Assembly (NCBI RefSeq): GCF_905220365.1
Contig: NC_061133.1
Span: 10,344,171 to 10,408,170, forward strand
Length of the DNA stretch: 64,000 bases
DNA from: Vanessa cardui
Taxonomy: Eukaryota; Arthropoda; Insecta; Lepidoptera; Nymphalidae
Direction of reading: 5' to 3'
Part shown: piece after piece, positions 24,766 to 38,400 of the stretch
How positions within the stretch are numbered: the stretch's first letter is position 1
How the letters are laid out: the number at the start of each line of letters is the position of its first letter
Translations under genes and position numbers: made by a program
Notes under the pieces: model-generated
What the model was told of the DNA's origin: nothing
The model's database searches: none
Seen by the model: the letters and a program-made list of their open reading frames with translations, nothing else

Positions 24766-24929
24766 AGCTGGCTAAGTAGTTGTGCTTCGCAGTTTCGCCA
24801 TCTTTAAATTTATTCCACTACCGTGACAAGTGTAAAATTCATGTCTCTTTACTTTTTTTGAATTATTATATACAACTGATTGACTTTGACTATAATGTTC
24901 AAGGTATTTAATTAAATGTAAGGTAATTA

Positions 24930-25509
24930 GAGCTAGCGCGCTCCGGTGATTTTTGACACAGTGACTGTTTCGTCACTCTTGTCAAGTCCGTGGGTGACAT
25001 TAGTGTACCCCGCCCGGCGTACAAGCCCGTGACGAAACTGTCAGCGTCTTTTCGTTTTCTCATAGCAATGCGCTCACCATTGACAAATTTGTCACTCCCG
25101 TCGTAAGCCTTTCGCTATCTGCACTTTGACTGCCGACTTTGGCGCGCGCAAAATGGCGTCACCATCTATTCAAAACTTAAACATTCGTGAAGACAATACT
25201 GATGTTCTAATAGAAGAAGTGGTAAAGAGACCAGCTCTTTATGATAAAAAATTGAAAGAGTATTCAGATATTCACGTGAATATTAAAGCGTGGGAAGAAA
25301 ATAGTACCCAGTATTATCTTCGCTTTGCTCGCACGAGTTCACAGAGAACCACCGTCTCTTCGAATTCCATAGTGGCAAATGACACTTCGATTTCGTAAAT
25401 GTTTTGTCAATGCCTCTATTAATGAGCGCACTCCACTTTGGAAACGTGACGTGACAATGACAAACACTTTAAAGTCACCGTGACAAAAATCACCTGTGCG
25501 CGCTAGCTC
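24930..25509. mobile_element. Harbinger-like DNA element with TIRs, TTA target duplication and MADF ORF
   Basis: Inverted ends of about 36 bp: the left begins 'gagctagcgcgctccggtga' and the right, inverted, 'gagctagcgcgcacaggtga', both continuing 'tttttg.cac.gtgac'. TTA directly flanks both sides (24927-24929 and 25510-25512), the 3-bp TWA duplication of PIF/Harbinger elements. There is no DDE transposase; the only coding piece is the MADF ORF at 25153-25398. At 580 bp it is an internally deleted, non-autonomous copy. Confidence 0.75.
25153..25398 (+). CDS. Small ORF with partial MADF (Myb/SANT-like) domain inside the transposon
   Basis: 81 codons from ATG 25153 to TAA, in a CpG-rich context unlike the flanks. 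Residues about 16-44 (DVLIEEVVKRPALYDKKLKE, then W at the end of YSDIHVNIKAW) follow the first helix pattern of MADF domains ('li..v.k.p.LYd...k.y.d...k..aW'). The rest of the domain is missing: the frame jumps to a Ser/Thr-rich tail, consistent with an internal deletion. Established: autonomous PIF/Harbinger elements carry a second, Myb/SANT/MADF-like DNA-binding protein beside the transposase. Inferred: this is the remnant of that gene. Expression as a host protein is possible but unsupported. Confidence 0.55.
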   Translation: MASPSIQNLNIREDNTDVLIEEVVKRPALYDKKLKEYSDIHVNIKAWEENSTQYYLRFARTSSQRTTVSSNSIVANDTSIS

Positions 25510-25661
25510 TTAATGTTTCTAGATTGTCTGTTGGGAGTGCTCAAATGAACTAAAATAAAAGAGCCAAATTTATTATCTTGATGTGCGTGACAGCTATGCT
25601 TGTCACTCGCTATATTACCTGTGTAATAGTGTGCGTGTGCTAAGTGGCCAACAGTATGATG

Positions 25662-25964
25662 TAGTGTGACACAACTTGGATGTAGCATCGGCAAAATGCA
25701 TAAAACCGATCACATCCGAATTAAGTACGCTATCTCAAATTATCAATATTTATTTCTTATGTGAATATGATCTTTACACAAACGTAATATCACAAGACCT
25801 AATATATTTGTCAATTTGATACGTCGATTTACATGCACCTGTTTGCGCGGGTTAAACTGACGCGAGAATCTATAGCGATGAATAGCGTCGAATGCTGCGA
25901 TAGGGAGCTATTTTTATTGATTGTGTAAACTGCAGTAATTGGTTACATCTAAGTTGTGTCGTAC
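25662..25964. mobile_element. MITE-like element, diverged copy of 33106-33453
   Basis: Colinear with the better-preserved copy: 'gatgtagcatcggcaaaat', 'aaaaccgatcacatccgaat', 'tatgatctttacacaaacgt', 'atttgtcaatttgatacgtc', ending 'acatctaagttgtgtcgtac'. Terminal inverted repeats are recognisable but worn at the left end. Confidence 0.6.
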
Positions 25965-26394
25965 CTTTTTATCGACGCGTTCTCAGCTTTGAGAGTCTAC
26001 TTAGTCATGTAAATACTCAAGTTTTCAACATTTATATATCTGCCGCAATAATTGCTGAACTGTTAAATGTCGTAATAACAAAAAAAATAAGCATAGTGTA
26101 GGAGTTGAAACAAATTTTATATTAAGAAACAACAAAAGCCAACATTTCTTTTTTGTATTTGACAGTGATACGACAGACATATAAGGATCTGCTTCGAGGT
26201 TAGTTTATATATTTTTTTTGTGTGTATATTCTAGTCAAGATCTCTAAAAAGTTAGCGCAGAATTATCAGTAGACGTATTGCTTACCCCGTGTCTGGGGTA
26301 AAAGTGCGGTATTTCAGAATTAGTATATATTTTGTCAGAAACAGCGATTTTACATCTGCATTCGAATCTTAACTGAAGATTTGGGGTTCAAACA

Positions 26395-26520
26395 AGTGAT
26401 GGAAAGTGACGCCCAGGTCCACCGGGCTTACCCACAAAAAAACCAGCGGTACCCTCCCCGTCTTCCGGCGGGCGCCACGGGATCGCTTACGCATGCTACC
26501 GTGACGATCATAAGGAAGCC
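26395..26520. repeat. GC-rich repeat fragment ('ggtaccctccccgtcttccg')
   Basis: A short GC-rich island in AT-rich sequence. It is weakly related to 38,160-38,315, which shares 'tacccac', a 'cag.ggtaccctc.ccgt' block and a 'cttc.g' block. This looks like the 3' end of an unidentified LINE. Confidence 0.35.
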
Positions 26521-27049
26521 TACATAAGTCTGGCACGTGTATTTTTACCAATCTACATCCATTCCCCTATTCCTCTCTTCAATGTAACTACTCGCAACGA
26601 ATCGCCTTGTGTAATACAAAGCAATTGGTTTCAATAAAGAAAACCAGAATCTATGACCCGGTTAAAGAATATAAGGTTAAGTCTATTTGTCACATGCGGA
26701 AATCTAGTGATAACTTGTAAACACATATCCGTTGAGCAATTGGGTATTGAGTGCGCTTTGCAAGGAGTCACGGTAACTGGTGCGAGGCGGATGAAACGCA
26801 ATGATTAGGACTTGTATTTTAGATTTTATTGTTCATTGTTAATGTATAGACAATTTCTTTCTTTATATAAAACCTTTTTAACCGACTTCAAAAAAAGGAG
26901 GTTCTCAGTTTGGTTTTCAATTGTTAAGTTTACGACTTTCTCTATACTAGTTGTCTGCATTGGTTAGCCAATCAACCAATCAAGCCATTAGTAGCGACGA
27001 CGTCGACGTCGAGATGATTATTTTGTATTATTTCCCTTATCAATCCTAT

Positions 27050-27262
27050 AAACAACAACAGCCTGTAAATTACCCACTGCCGGGTTAAGGCCTCCTCTCT
27101 CCTTAAGGAGAAGGTTTGGAATATATTCCACAACGCTGTTCCAATGCGGCTTGGTGGAATACACATGTGGCAGAATTTCTATGAAATTAGACATATGCAG
27201 GTTTCTTCACGATGTTTTCCTTCACCGCCGAGCACGAGATAAATTATAAACACAAATTAATA
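27050..27262 (-). mobile_element. SINE family A, truncated
   Basis: Body and 3' end of family A (minus strand), lacking the tRNA-like head. It is flanked by two copies of a host segment of about 110 bp (26,934-27,046 and 27,290-27,395). Confidence 0.6.
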
Positions 27263-27557
27263 ATGTAAAACCTTCTTTATCCCATTATCGATTTTCTCTT
27301 CACTAGCTGTCTGCATAGATTAGCCAATCAATCAATCAGGCAATTAGTAGTGTACGACGATGTCATTCGAGATGACTATTTGTACTTTTTCCATCCTATC
27401 TCTTTTATTATTATTTATTTTATTATTATTATTCTCTTTTTCATTCTATTTCTTGACAAGCCGCTACTCCTATATTGAGAGATATTCCTGTTGTCAGTTT
27501 GCCTAATCTTGCCCATCCTCTTGCCCATAATCCTGCCCATCTCCACTTAAGATTTAT

Positions 27558-27690
27558 AACGTCACTAACTGTGCCCGCGATTTCGTGCGCGTTTGTATTT
27601 GACAAAAAAGCTTATTTTTGTAGCCTATGTTACTCCATATTACATCAGCTTTCTGCCAGTCTCATCAAAATCGGTCAGTGGTTCCAAATA
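27558..27690 (+). repeat. Interspersed repeat family F copy
   Basis: 'actgtgcccgcgatttcgtg', 'tttgtagcctatgttactcc', 'ttacatcagctttctgccag', 'atcaaaatcggtcag'; colinear with 32705-32990. Confidence 0.5.
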
Positions 27691-27887
27691 TTAGTTGTAA
27701 CCAACTGACAATACAATATAACTCTACACCACATTGCAACGCACCCTAATTGTGCATTACACTCTCGGTTGTCAAAATTTCACTAGTGAGATACGAAGTG
27801 ATTTCAGACAGAATCTCACTGATGGTCGTGAAATTTCAGACAGTTATATGTGACATTGCATTATGCATGTGATATGGACATGACATT

Positions 27888-28015
27888 ATTCCACCAACTC
27901 GGAATGGAACAACGTGGTGGAATATGTTCCAAACCCGAGAGGGTTAGTGGAAGAGGAGGCCTTATCCCAGCAGTGGGAAATTTACAGGCTGTTACTTTAC
28001 TTTTTACTTTATATG
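27888..28015 (+). mobile_element. SINE family A, 3' fragment
   Basis: 'ccaccaactcggaatggaac' to 'cagcagtgggaaatttacag' and a 'tactttactttttacttt' tail; 5' part missing. Confidence 0.6.
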
Positions 28016-29427
28016 TGACATTGACTTCGAGCATCAAACACCGTATAAACTTTCGAAGAATAATGCTTTTTGAGAAATTAATTTAAGTTACATTGCTATT
28101 TAAAATATATCGTAGACGATAACAACAATATGATACTTACATATAATAATATTATATTCAAAAATCATTTTATATCAAAATCAAAATACACTTTATCCTA
28201 TTCGATATTTTTTTTTTTACTTTTAAAAGCACTTTTGAATCATTTTTTATAAACTGTATTGAGTGAAGTTACACCGGTTCTAAATTAGAAGAACCGGCAA
28301 GAAATTCAGTATTTACTCTTTTTTAACACATAAATTTCCTTCAAAGTTATGTTAGATAAACACAATTATACACCTATGTATATAATATATCTGAAAAATA
28401 ATCGAATATACCTGATCTGTATAATTTTGAATTGAATAATTTTATGTTTTTCTTTTTATCGTTTAAATATATATATTACATTTGTGGGAAATAGTAAGGT
28501 TGAAAGGATTAATATAATAAGTTTATATTGAAGGATAAACATACAAAGAAAATTTTTCTTTTTTCTACCAGCAACCCTCACGGTCGTTCGAAGAGCAACC
28601 CGCCTAAGATTAATTACTGACGCTTTAGCAATACAAAGAATAACAATATAATACATACTAAAGTATTTTATTAATTATTATTAAGAGTATGATATTAATA
28701 AGTATCTAATATTAGAATTTTGGAGTGAGGGTTTTTTCTTATAAATTAAGGTAAATTTGTATAAGATTATATGTGTTTGTCTTCGTTATTATAAACAATA
28801 AAACTATCAAACTAACTATGTGTTATTAAGAAGCCGACCATATAAGAATCCGAATGAACTGTAATTGTGTACGTGAATTTATAAAAAAATCAGTTTTTTT
28901 TATACAGTTGCATATATTACCATTTAAACTTGTATTAGCGGTCAGTACTTATTGTGCTCGTATCACCTTGAACTTTATAATGTTCTAGAATTTCTTAAGC
29001 AAAAATCGATTTCTATTGTTCTCAAACAGTTTTTGCAAAAATAATTTACAAATAAAAATGTATTTAATATTTACTGTACAGATAATATATCGCAGCTTAT
29101 GTCTGAAAAAAGTAGGCTTTGAAAAATTTAATGACAAAATCAAGTCTGAGCAAATATAAACTTTAAGTGTATTGAAATTAGGTTGATTTTAAATTTAGCG
29201 GAGATTTACATAGAGATGGTACGTTGCTTTCGCGAGAGGGCCTTGCCGACTTCTTGTTCCGTCAGTTTTACTCTACGAACCAAACCGAGCGGGTTATAAC
29301 GTTGTTTGGACAAAAAATTACGATAAAATTTGTAGCAAAAATATTGAATACTGAGACACCGTTAAGTGATCTTCTTTTCATTAAATGGTTACGTCGCTTA
29401 ATTGTTTGTGCTTTTTGTGTCATTAAG

Positions 29428-32400
29428 ATGAGGTTATTAATACTTTCGTTGTTTATTATTGCTAATGTTAGCAACAATAGCAAAGCATCTCTGGAAAGTA
29501 TTTTGCCAAATAAGGAGAATATTTTTCTAACTGACACCACTAAAAGTTCTGGTAAGTCCCAATAAATACTTTTTTATTATATATATAAGTTATAATTCAT
29601 ACTTGTTGCGAAGACTTTAAATTACATTTGAAAATAAATTAATGACATTTTTAGTCGATTGTCAATAAAAGTTTGAAATGTTATTTGAGTTATTCATTTG
29701 TTTTGAATGCAAAACAAAAGATAATTAGACGATGTTTCATTACATGGTGTGTGTTTCAGACAAATCGTGTAACCGACCTTGCAAATTCAATGTGAAACCT
29801 CGACGGTGTCATTATGATTTCGAAATAAGTCCAGCATTTGGTGATGATGAAAGGCCGGCGTTAGCTATTAACGGTCAAACCCCGGGACCAGTAATCCATG
29901 TCTGTTTAAATGACATCATTGTAGTTATAGTTAAAAACAAAATACCCAGTCAAGATATTACGATTCATTGGCATGGCATCGAACAGAAAGGCACTCCGTA
30001 TATGGATGGAGTACCGATGATAACACAGTGTCCGATTTCTTATGGATCTGTTTACGAATATGCGTTCGCTGCTTCGTCCCCTGGGACGTTTTTCTATCAT
30101 TCAGATTCAGGTAAGATAAAAATTTTTTTATGGAATAATATTAACTATTCCTTAAATCGTCAATGCGCCACCAACTTTAGGAACTATGATGCTATGTCCC
30201 TTGTGCCTGTAGTTTGTAACAATACTAATTACAAACAATACTAATTACTGTTGTTTGGCGGTAGAATAACTAATGAGTGGGTGGTACCTACCCAGACGGG
30301 CTTCCACAAAGCCCTACCACCTAGAAAATATATTTAAAGTACCTTTACCGACACTATCTTCTTCAGATTTGACACTTTATAAACATCCAGATTATAGAGA
30401 AATTCAACATTCAATTTCACCATTCACTAACAATTTTTTTTTTCATTCATTGAAATCTCTAGTCATCGTTTAGTTTATCCGTTCGTAGACATCTCTATTT
30501 CTTTCTAGATGATTTTTTAAAAATATTTTTCGAATGAGCCCCTTAACCAGTCACTGTTACGCAAATACCCCTCAAGAAATATAAACCACTTATAATATGA
30601 CTCACCATTAAATACAAAGTGTTGTTATTATATGGTAGAATAACTTTGGTATTGAAGTTAGTGGATGGTACCCAACGCAACTGGAACGGTAAAAACAGTC
30701 ACACTCGTTTTGAATTAATACTTATAATTATTAGTACTTAAGTTTAATTTAATTACTAATAATCATTTTACTTAGGTTAGGATTGAAATATAAAATTTCG
30801 CGTTGTATAAAACAGCTCGGTTTTTTTTAAGTTACGTGATACGACAAAAAGTTTTACGAATTTATCATTTGCATATTTTTTGTGCTGAATCTATTCGGTG
30901 GATTCGAAATAATTTTATTCGAGTCTTTTTAACATTTTATTTCAAAAACGGTCATGTCTGAGTAAACGCTCTCTTTAAAAACTTTTTTGTTGGAAAGTAT
31001 ACGAATTATCTTATATTTAAAAGAAATAGTTTTCTAGTAAAGTCTATTATACAATGAGAATATTGTACCTTTTCAATTTCTAATTCTGAGATAGAATCTT
31101 ATGTGGTTATCTTGTTTAATAGAAGGAGAAAGTAAATGACTTTTACGGTGAACATCATAAATCCACTTGAGTATGGTATTAAGAGGAATTAGACTTTCTT
31201 TTTTTAAATAACAAATTATATTCTATGTATATTATAATTCCGTTTCGATTTACTTTTGTTGTTATTAAATACTAATAATACTATCTTTACTTATATCGTT
31301 AATACAAAAAAAACTGTCTGTCTATTAATATATCTGTTACTTTTTAACGGCCAAACAACTAAAATAAATTTGTTGAACTCCATGAGCCGAGATGGCCCAG
31401 TGGTTAGAACGCGTGCATCTTAAACGATGATTGCGAGTTCAAACCCAGGCAAGCACCATTATATATATATGTGCTTAATTTGTGTTTATAATTCATCTCG
31501 TGCTCGACGGTGAGGGAAAAACATCGTGATGAAACCTGCATGTCTAATTTCATCGAAATTCTGCCACATGTGCATTACACCAACCCACATTGGAACAGCG
31601 TGGTGAAATATGTTCTAAACCCTCTCCTTAGTGGAAGATGACGCTTTATCCCAGCAGTGGGAAATTCACAGGGTGTTACCTAAGCATGAACTCCAAGGAT
31701 GGAATAAAGTTACTCTTTTATGCGTAACTCCTCACGACCGTCTCATAAAAGGCAAGCGAAATCGCAGGTGACAACTCGTGTTTGTAAATACGTACTTGTT
31801 ACAGTTCTACATCAGAGCGATGGTGTTTACGGAGCTCTCATAGTTGACCAGCCGCAACCTTTGGAACCACACGCTGCATTATACGACTATGATAGAAGTG
31901 ACGAACATACATTACTAATTGGCGCTAGATTTCCGGAATTACTGACAGCGAAACTTGAAGACACAAAGCAGATACGACCGGATGGTTTAGTGATTAATGG
32001 TGATGAAGTAAGCACTAAGTAAGTATCGCGCTACGAGGTTGAAAATATCCTTATTAGTAATGAGTTCGTATTAAATGTTAGCAATATGAGTTGGGAATTG
32101 GGATAATCCTTCATTTGAATACGATAAGGGTCTTTATACGACTTTAGGATTGCAGAACACATAATATGAATACATCAAAAGATTTTTTTTTATATTTCGA
32201 GCTAGGAAATTTATAATTCTTGACTTTCCTCTAGCTAAACTTGTTTCAATATAAACCTTTCTTTTGAATTAATTTGTATAGTAATTAAAATAGTTTAAAA
32301 GGTTTAAGCTAAACCTAAAATCTAGGGTAGGCGGGAAACGACTTTGTTTCATGCTATATAGAAATACTGGGCATATTACTTTCGCATTCGTTCTGTAAGA

Positions 32401-35400
32401 CACTAAGCCTGTTTTAGAAGATCATCTTATGTAATGTAACAATAGTTTTCTCAGTTTCACTTATTGATCGGGGAATTATCGACTTCTTTCGGATATGCTC
32501 GCTCAGCTTTCTATGATAGAGCGTATGTCAACATTGCTTTACCGACTGATCAGTAACGTAAGTCGACAATAAATTATAAAAATTACTGGAATCAGAACTG
32601 CAAAGTTGAATATGCCAAAACATTTACATGATAACATTGACATATATTTAAGTGATAAATAAAATCTATCAATTATAGGATAATAAATATAACATATTAT
32701 ATATACATAACTTGCTGTGCCCGTGATTTTGTACGCATTTGAATTTAACAAAAAAACTATTTTTGTTGCCTAAGTTACTCCTTATTACATCAGTTATCTA
32801 TCAGTGAAAGTCCCGTCAAAATCGGTACAGCTCTTCTAGAGATTAGCCAGAACAATCCGACAGACAGATAGACAAAAATTGTAAAAAATGTATTTTGGTA
32901 TATGCACAGTGTGTAGGTACATATGCATTGAGTAAAACAGGGCTATTTTAATGTTACAAACAGACACTGCAATTTTATTATATGTATAGATTGTGTAAAA
33001 AGTTCTTATTCAAATAACAAATTTAAATTTAAAAAGTTGGTGATTTCATCCGTAAGTGCGGGTTGATAAGTGTGTGCTTTGACAGTTCTCAGTCACTCAT
33101 GTATAGTACGACACAACTTAGATGTAGCATTGGCAAAATTCGTAAAACCGATCACATCCGAATTGAGAACGCTCTCCCACATTACTAATGTTTATTTCTC
33201 ATATGAATATGATCTTTACACAAACGTAATAACTTGTAATATCAAATGACCTAATATATTTGTCAATTTGATACGTCGGTTTACATGCACTTGTTTTCTT
33301 GGGTTGAACTGACGCGGGAATCTATAGCGACGAATAGTGTCGAATAGAGCGATAAGGAGCTGGTCGTGTAAATCGAATCAAAAACAGAAACAGTAATCGG
33401 TTTTATTTTCATTTCATTGCATTTTCCGATGCTACATCTAATTTGTGTCGTACTATAAGTATTATGACATCGCGAATTGTAACATACAACTGTTGACGGA
33501 ATTACAAACAGTTTAAAGTTGATTAGAAAGTACATCTGCAACATAGTGCATTAGAAAGATGAAATTATAACGACAATATAACTTTTATTATTTGTACGTA
33601 TTGTTCTAATCGCGTTTGTGGTTATGCAAATTATAATAGCTAGATTTAATCACAGACTTAGAAATATAGAAGGAAAATAATTTAATATAAACTTTTTTAC
33701 GGTGTTATGCAAAATTGTGTTACATAATCGGGATTAAATGATGCGCTCGGTACAAATTGCAATTCTCAAACATACGTCTAATTTACAAAATACTTTTTAA
33801 TGGACACGATGATATAATGTGCAGAAATGACCACACATGCAAATTTTATATAATTTGAAATAATTATATGCACAAAAGTGTTCGTACAATTCCTTACTAT
33901 GAAGTCAAAATTACGAATAATTTATTATATACAAGTTAGGAAGAGATCATTATGTTTATAAGAATTTAATTCCAAAATCAAACTTCTTAAAAATATATTA
34001 AAAGACTTGGTAATCATGATATCAGTAACCAAAGAGTTTGGATAGGAATGATTAAATACGAATGCAACCAAAACTTTGCGCAGAGTCAAAACATGTTTTA
34101 TTAAAATATTTCGTTGCAGGATATTTGTGATACCAGGCTACGGATACCGGTTACGATTGGTCAACGCAATCGCCTTAGAATGTCCTCTAGTAATTCACGC
34201 TTATCGCCATATGATGACCGTCATAGCGACCGATGGGAAATCTGTTCAACCAGTTATGACGTCAGCTGTTAAACTATATCCAGGTATTATTATTTTTATT
34301 ATTTCTTATATTAAGCGACTTTTATACTCTGCGTAATATTACGAGGCGAGATGGCTCAGTGGTTAGAACGCGAATCTTAACGGATGATTACGTGTTCAAA
34401 CCCAGGCAGTATCACTGAATATTCATGTGCTTTATTTTTGTTTATAATCCATCTCGTGCTCAGTGGTGAAGGAGAACATCGCGAGGAAACCTGCATGTGT
34501 CAAATTTCGTAGAAATTCTCGCATTGGAATAGCGTGGTGTAAAATGTTCCAATATTTCTATTCTATGGGAGAGGGGACCTTAGTCCAGCATAGGGAAATT
34601 TACTGGCTGTTGTTGTTGTTGTAATATTTCTCATCCCTTATATGATTAATCCGCTATCAATCACAGTATAACTGATGAATGTGTGATATCTACACACACA
34701 GATAAATTAGCATAAAAACCTTTCACAAAATTTCCGGATTTCTTTTACGAAGAATATGTTTGTTTTTACAATTACATCTGTTAAGTGTGATATAATCTAT
34801 GTGTTGTATCAATTTGTCTGTCTAAACAGTTGTTATGAGGTCAGGTGGTGACCATTTGAAAGTGAATAAATGTATATCGATTTGTATATGTCATATTAAG
34901 ATAAGGTTTAAAAACTAAAGTCTAGTTTAATCTTTTCAAATCTGCTGCTGCTGAATATTTTGACATTAAATTTTTATCATTATAATCAGTGTATTTCAGA
35001 GAAGATTTTTGGATTAAAATTGTCGTAAAATATAATTCAGCTTATATTGTAGCTATAGAAAAGGGTCTGCTAGTTCTAATACGTTTTTTATATATTGTTA
35101 TTTTGTCTACAGTTAAAATTTGATTATCATTTGAATAGTAATGAATGAATGAATGAATCTTTCTGATGCTTTTTCCGATTGCGTACAGAACAGAATAGAT
35201 CCCACTAAACCGGTTTAATTAAAATTAAACTATCCAGGACGTAATAAAGAAAAATTATAGAATCAGTCAATCTGTTAGAAGGTCAATGACTCATCCACGT
35301 TGGCATTTAAATATATGTATTAAGATAGAAGAAGATGATTCATCGCAGTATATTATAGCGAGTTACGATAACACTGTTTACAAATCGAATCGTGCTTTTT

Positions 35401-38400
35401 CATTTAGTATCTCTGTAATATTATTATTATATAATATGTATCAAATCTTTGGAAGGGACTTTTATGTAAATTTAATAATGTTCGTTTATTATTTTCCTGA
35501 CTGATTCCGGTGACGGTGGCTTTTCCCAACGGAGAAGAAACCAACTACGCGGGATATTATCGCGAGAATTCGTCTTCAACGCTGATTCACATTATTTTCC
35601 CTGACTCTGATTATAAAATCATAAAACGTCCAGAGATATTATACAGCACAGTTGTTTGCTTATATCCGGAGACCATTCTAATTCTATGCTCTTATAATCC
35701 TATAGGAGCACATAGACTCTGAATTTGTTCTCAAAATTATAGCACTCTTTTAAGTTAGATATTAGACTAAAGAAGGGCATATTTTCTTTTGCGTACCGGT
35801 GCAAGTGTTTTATTAAAAATAACAATAAGCAATGTTCTCTATTGAATCAAGGAAATTGGTCTAGCATGATTTGATTTGGAGCGATTAGTCAAGAATAATC
35901 AAGTTCATTCGAACCGTCAGTGAACTTGTTGCAACTAGAGTCAGGCAACTTGTTAAATAGAAATTAAACTTGTTTGGTTTATAATCTTAGTAAATTCTCC
36001 AAAATGATTTATACCAATGTACTCTTATATAAGCACGTTTGTATTGTGATTTAACCAGGTGTGACAATTTAATATGACACTACCGGTTCCAAATTCGAAA
36101 TCGATAGAGAATCGTCAAGATATTTATTAGTACTAATAATCATATAACAGAAAATTTTGTTTAAGTTACGACTATAGCGCCTATAACCATGTTTATATTT
36201 CCCTCGCTCGAGTAAGAGGAGAAAGGTTTGGCGTGTTATACTTCGGAGTTTAAGGTCAACAAACCGGTTACGCTGTTTATTTTCACTTTCTATCCAATTG
36301 CCTCGTAAAATACCTATTGAAAGTGTGATTTTTTTACCTCGGTGCTTTGTCACGTGTCTCGAGATGGGAATAATATATGGTTTTCTGTCTCGTGTTGGGA
36401 TCGATGCATCATTATTTATATGTATTATTTGCTTTTAAATGTGTGAAATTATAAACTGGTCTTTGTAAATCGCAATATTAATGTTATGTTATTTTCACGC
36501 GTTGTGGTAGTGTATCTGTTATCCGGAATCAGTGTGAGTTACTTTGCATTAGCTATAAATCTTAAACATGACATCGATTGAATATTTCTAGTATTCCTCT
36601 CTTTGTTAATTAAAAAAAAGCGGATTTTTTTAAATTATAAAATAGGAATAAAATATCGAAATACGTATATTTATGCACATATAATACAAAACATAATAAT
36701 CTTTGGGACACCATTCAATATATTTATAATTTATATCAAAAATATTCTTTATATACTGTATAAATAAAATGTATACTATTGAAATTAAAGATAACTTATA
36801 TTATGAATTAACAATATAACGAATATACCTTGATTTAAAATTTATAGAGTGCGGGTTAAGAGCTTAATTTTTTATATATTATTTAATTCAACAAATATAC
36901 AATAATATCCAGAGAGTATTTCATTACCTTAATTAATGGCTTATATTACACTCATTGCAATGTCAATGATAGGCGTTGACTACAAACGAATGAACTTGAT
37001 AGACGCGACTACATACCGATCGGGTGATATTTGATAGACTACCTTTTATGTAGTAACAAAAAAAATGTAGGTCAAAGGATTATTTTCATTTTATTTGATA
37101 TATTTGTTGATATTGAATGTTTTACGAAATGTTTTACAAATAATTCCTATTAAGTATTTTACTTCGTGGTAATGCTCTGTGCAAGCCCGCCTTCTACCGC
37201 CAAACAACACTACTCAGTATTGTTGTGTTCCGGTTTGAAGGGACAAGGGATATAAAAATAGTTCCCAAGGTTGGTGGCGCATTGGCGATGTAAAGAAGAT
37301 GTAAAAGAATGGTTAATAGTTTATACAGCGCAATTGGTCATTGTGACTACTTGTGATTAGGTGGCCCATATGTTCTTCCGCCAACCAATAACCAACAAAA
37401 AAACTTGCCACAAATATGTTACAAATCGGAACTATCGATCCTGAGATTAGCTCGCTCGAATAAATTCCTCAGTGTTTTATACACTATTATAAAATTAAAT
37501 TTTTTACAAAATTTGATTTTGTTTAAGTAAATAACAGTTATTTAAATTTTAATGAATTGCGTTTATAGTTTTATTTGTTTTATATATTTTTACAGTTAGT
37601 ATTTGTTAATAAAATTATATAATATATTGCTATATTTTTATTTATACGGAAGATAGGTAATTGAAAGCTGATTTCACCACGTAGTTCGCGCTGTAACGGT
37701 TCGAATGTTTTGAAATTTCTTTGATAATGCGCCACGGATGTAAGCTGATGACAACATAATACTCGCAGCCAACCGACTTCAAAATAAAGAACTTATTGAT
37801 ACATTTGCTGGAGGAATATGTTCCAAGGACTCTCCTTAATGGAAGAACAGGCCTTAACTTACTTTGTTATGTTGCTGTACTTTGTATGTTACTTTACTTT
37901 TTTACATTATGATCAGAGACGGATTTAAAGGTCTGGAAGTCCTGGACCAGTGGAGGCCCTAGACCAACAGAAGCGTGAAGACTCTAATAATTATATTATG
38001 AATAAATATTATTTATTGATCTGAAAAACAGCGCATATTCACAAATTATTAAGTAAAAGTAGGAAACAATTGCTTGTATGTCTACAGTGGTGTAGTATAT
38101 ATTATATATACTACACAAATGTGGACGTTTTTTTCGCTAAAGAAACACGTACTTTTTACCCCCACGTGGAAGCGGTTAGTGACGATACCCCATGTGGGAC
38201 TTAACCAGAACTCCGCGAGCGTCCCGGTATATATAACAATGGTATACCCACTAAAATATCAGTGGTACCCTCACCGTGTCTTCAGCTTCGGGGTCGTTAA
38301 TGTGGGCATTTAGATTATACATTTATAACAACAAAGGTTTTTATTTTATTAATATGTCTAGTATTGCTTACTTCACGTAGGATACGTATTTCCAAATTCT

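Larger units (their letters stand above)
25510..29427. other. Intergenic region with MITE and SINE copies upstream of MCO-related gene
   Basis: No gene recognised. It contains the MITE-like copy 25662-25964, SINE pieces at 27050-27262 and 27888-28015, repeat F at 27558-27690, and AT-rich sequence from 28,080 to 29,300 that would hold the promoter of the gene starting at 29428. I could not single out a TATA box. Confidence 0.5.
32019..34119 (+). other. MCO-related gene intron 3
   Basis: Intron between exons 3 and 4. It holds repeat F (32705-32990) and a MITE (33106-33453), and is otherwise AT-rich with no coding signal. Confidence 0.6.

Noticed and set aside
30111..30244. Extension of MCO-related exon 2 beyond 30110
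   Set aside because: A consensus donor (gtaag) lies at 30111, and the following sequence is a family C repeat with no laccase similarity.
31720..31804. N-terminal extension of MCO-related exon 3
   Set aside because: The open frame continues upstream, but the acceptor 'ttgttacag' at 31804 and the phase of exon 2 place the exon start at 31805; upstream codons do not align to laccase.
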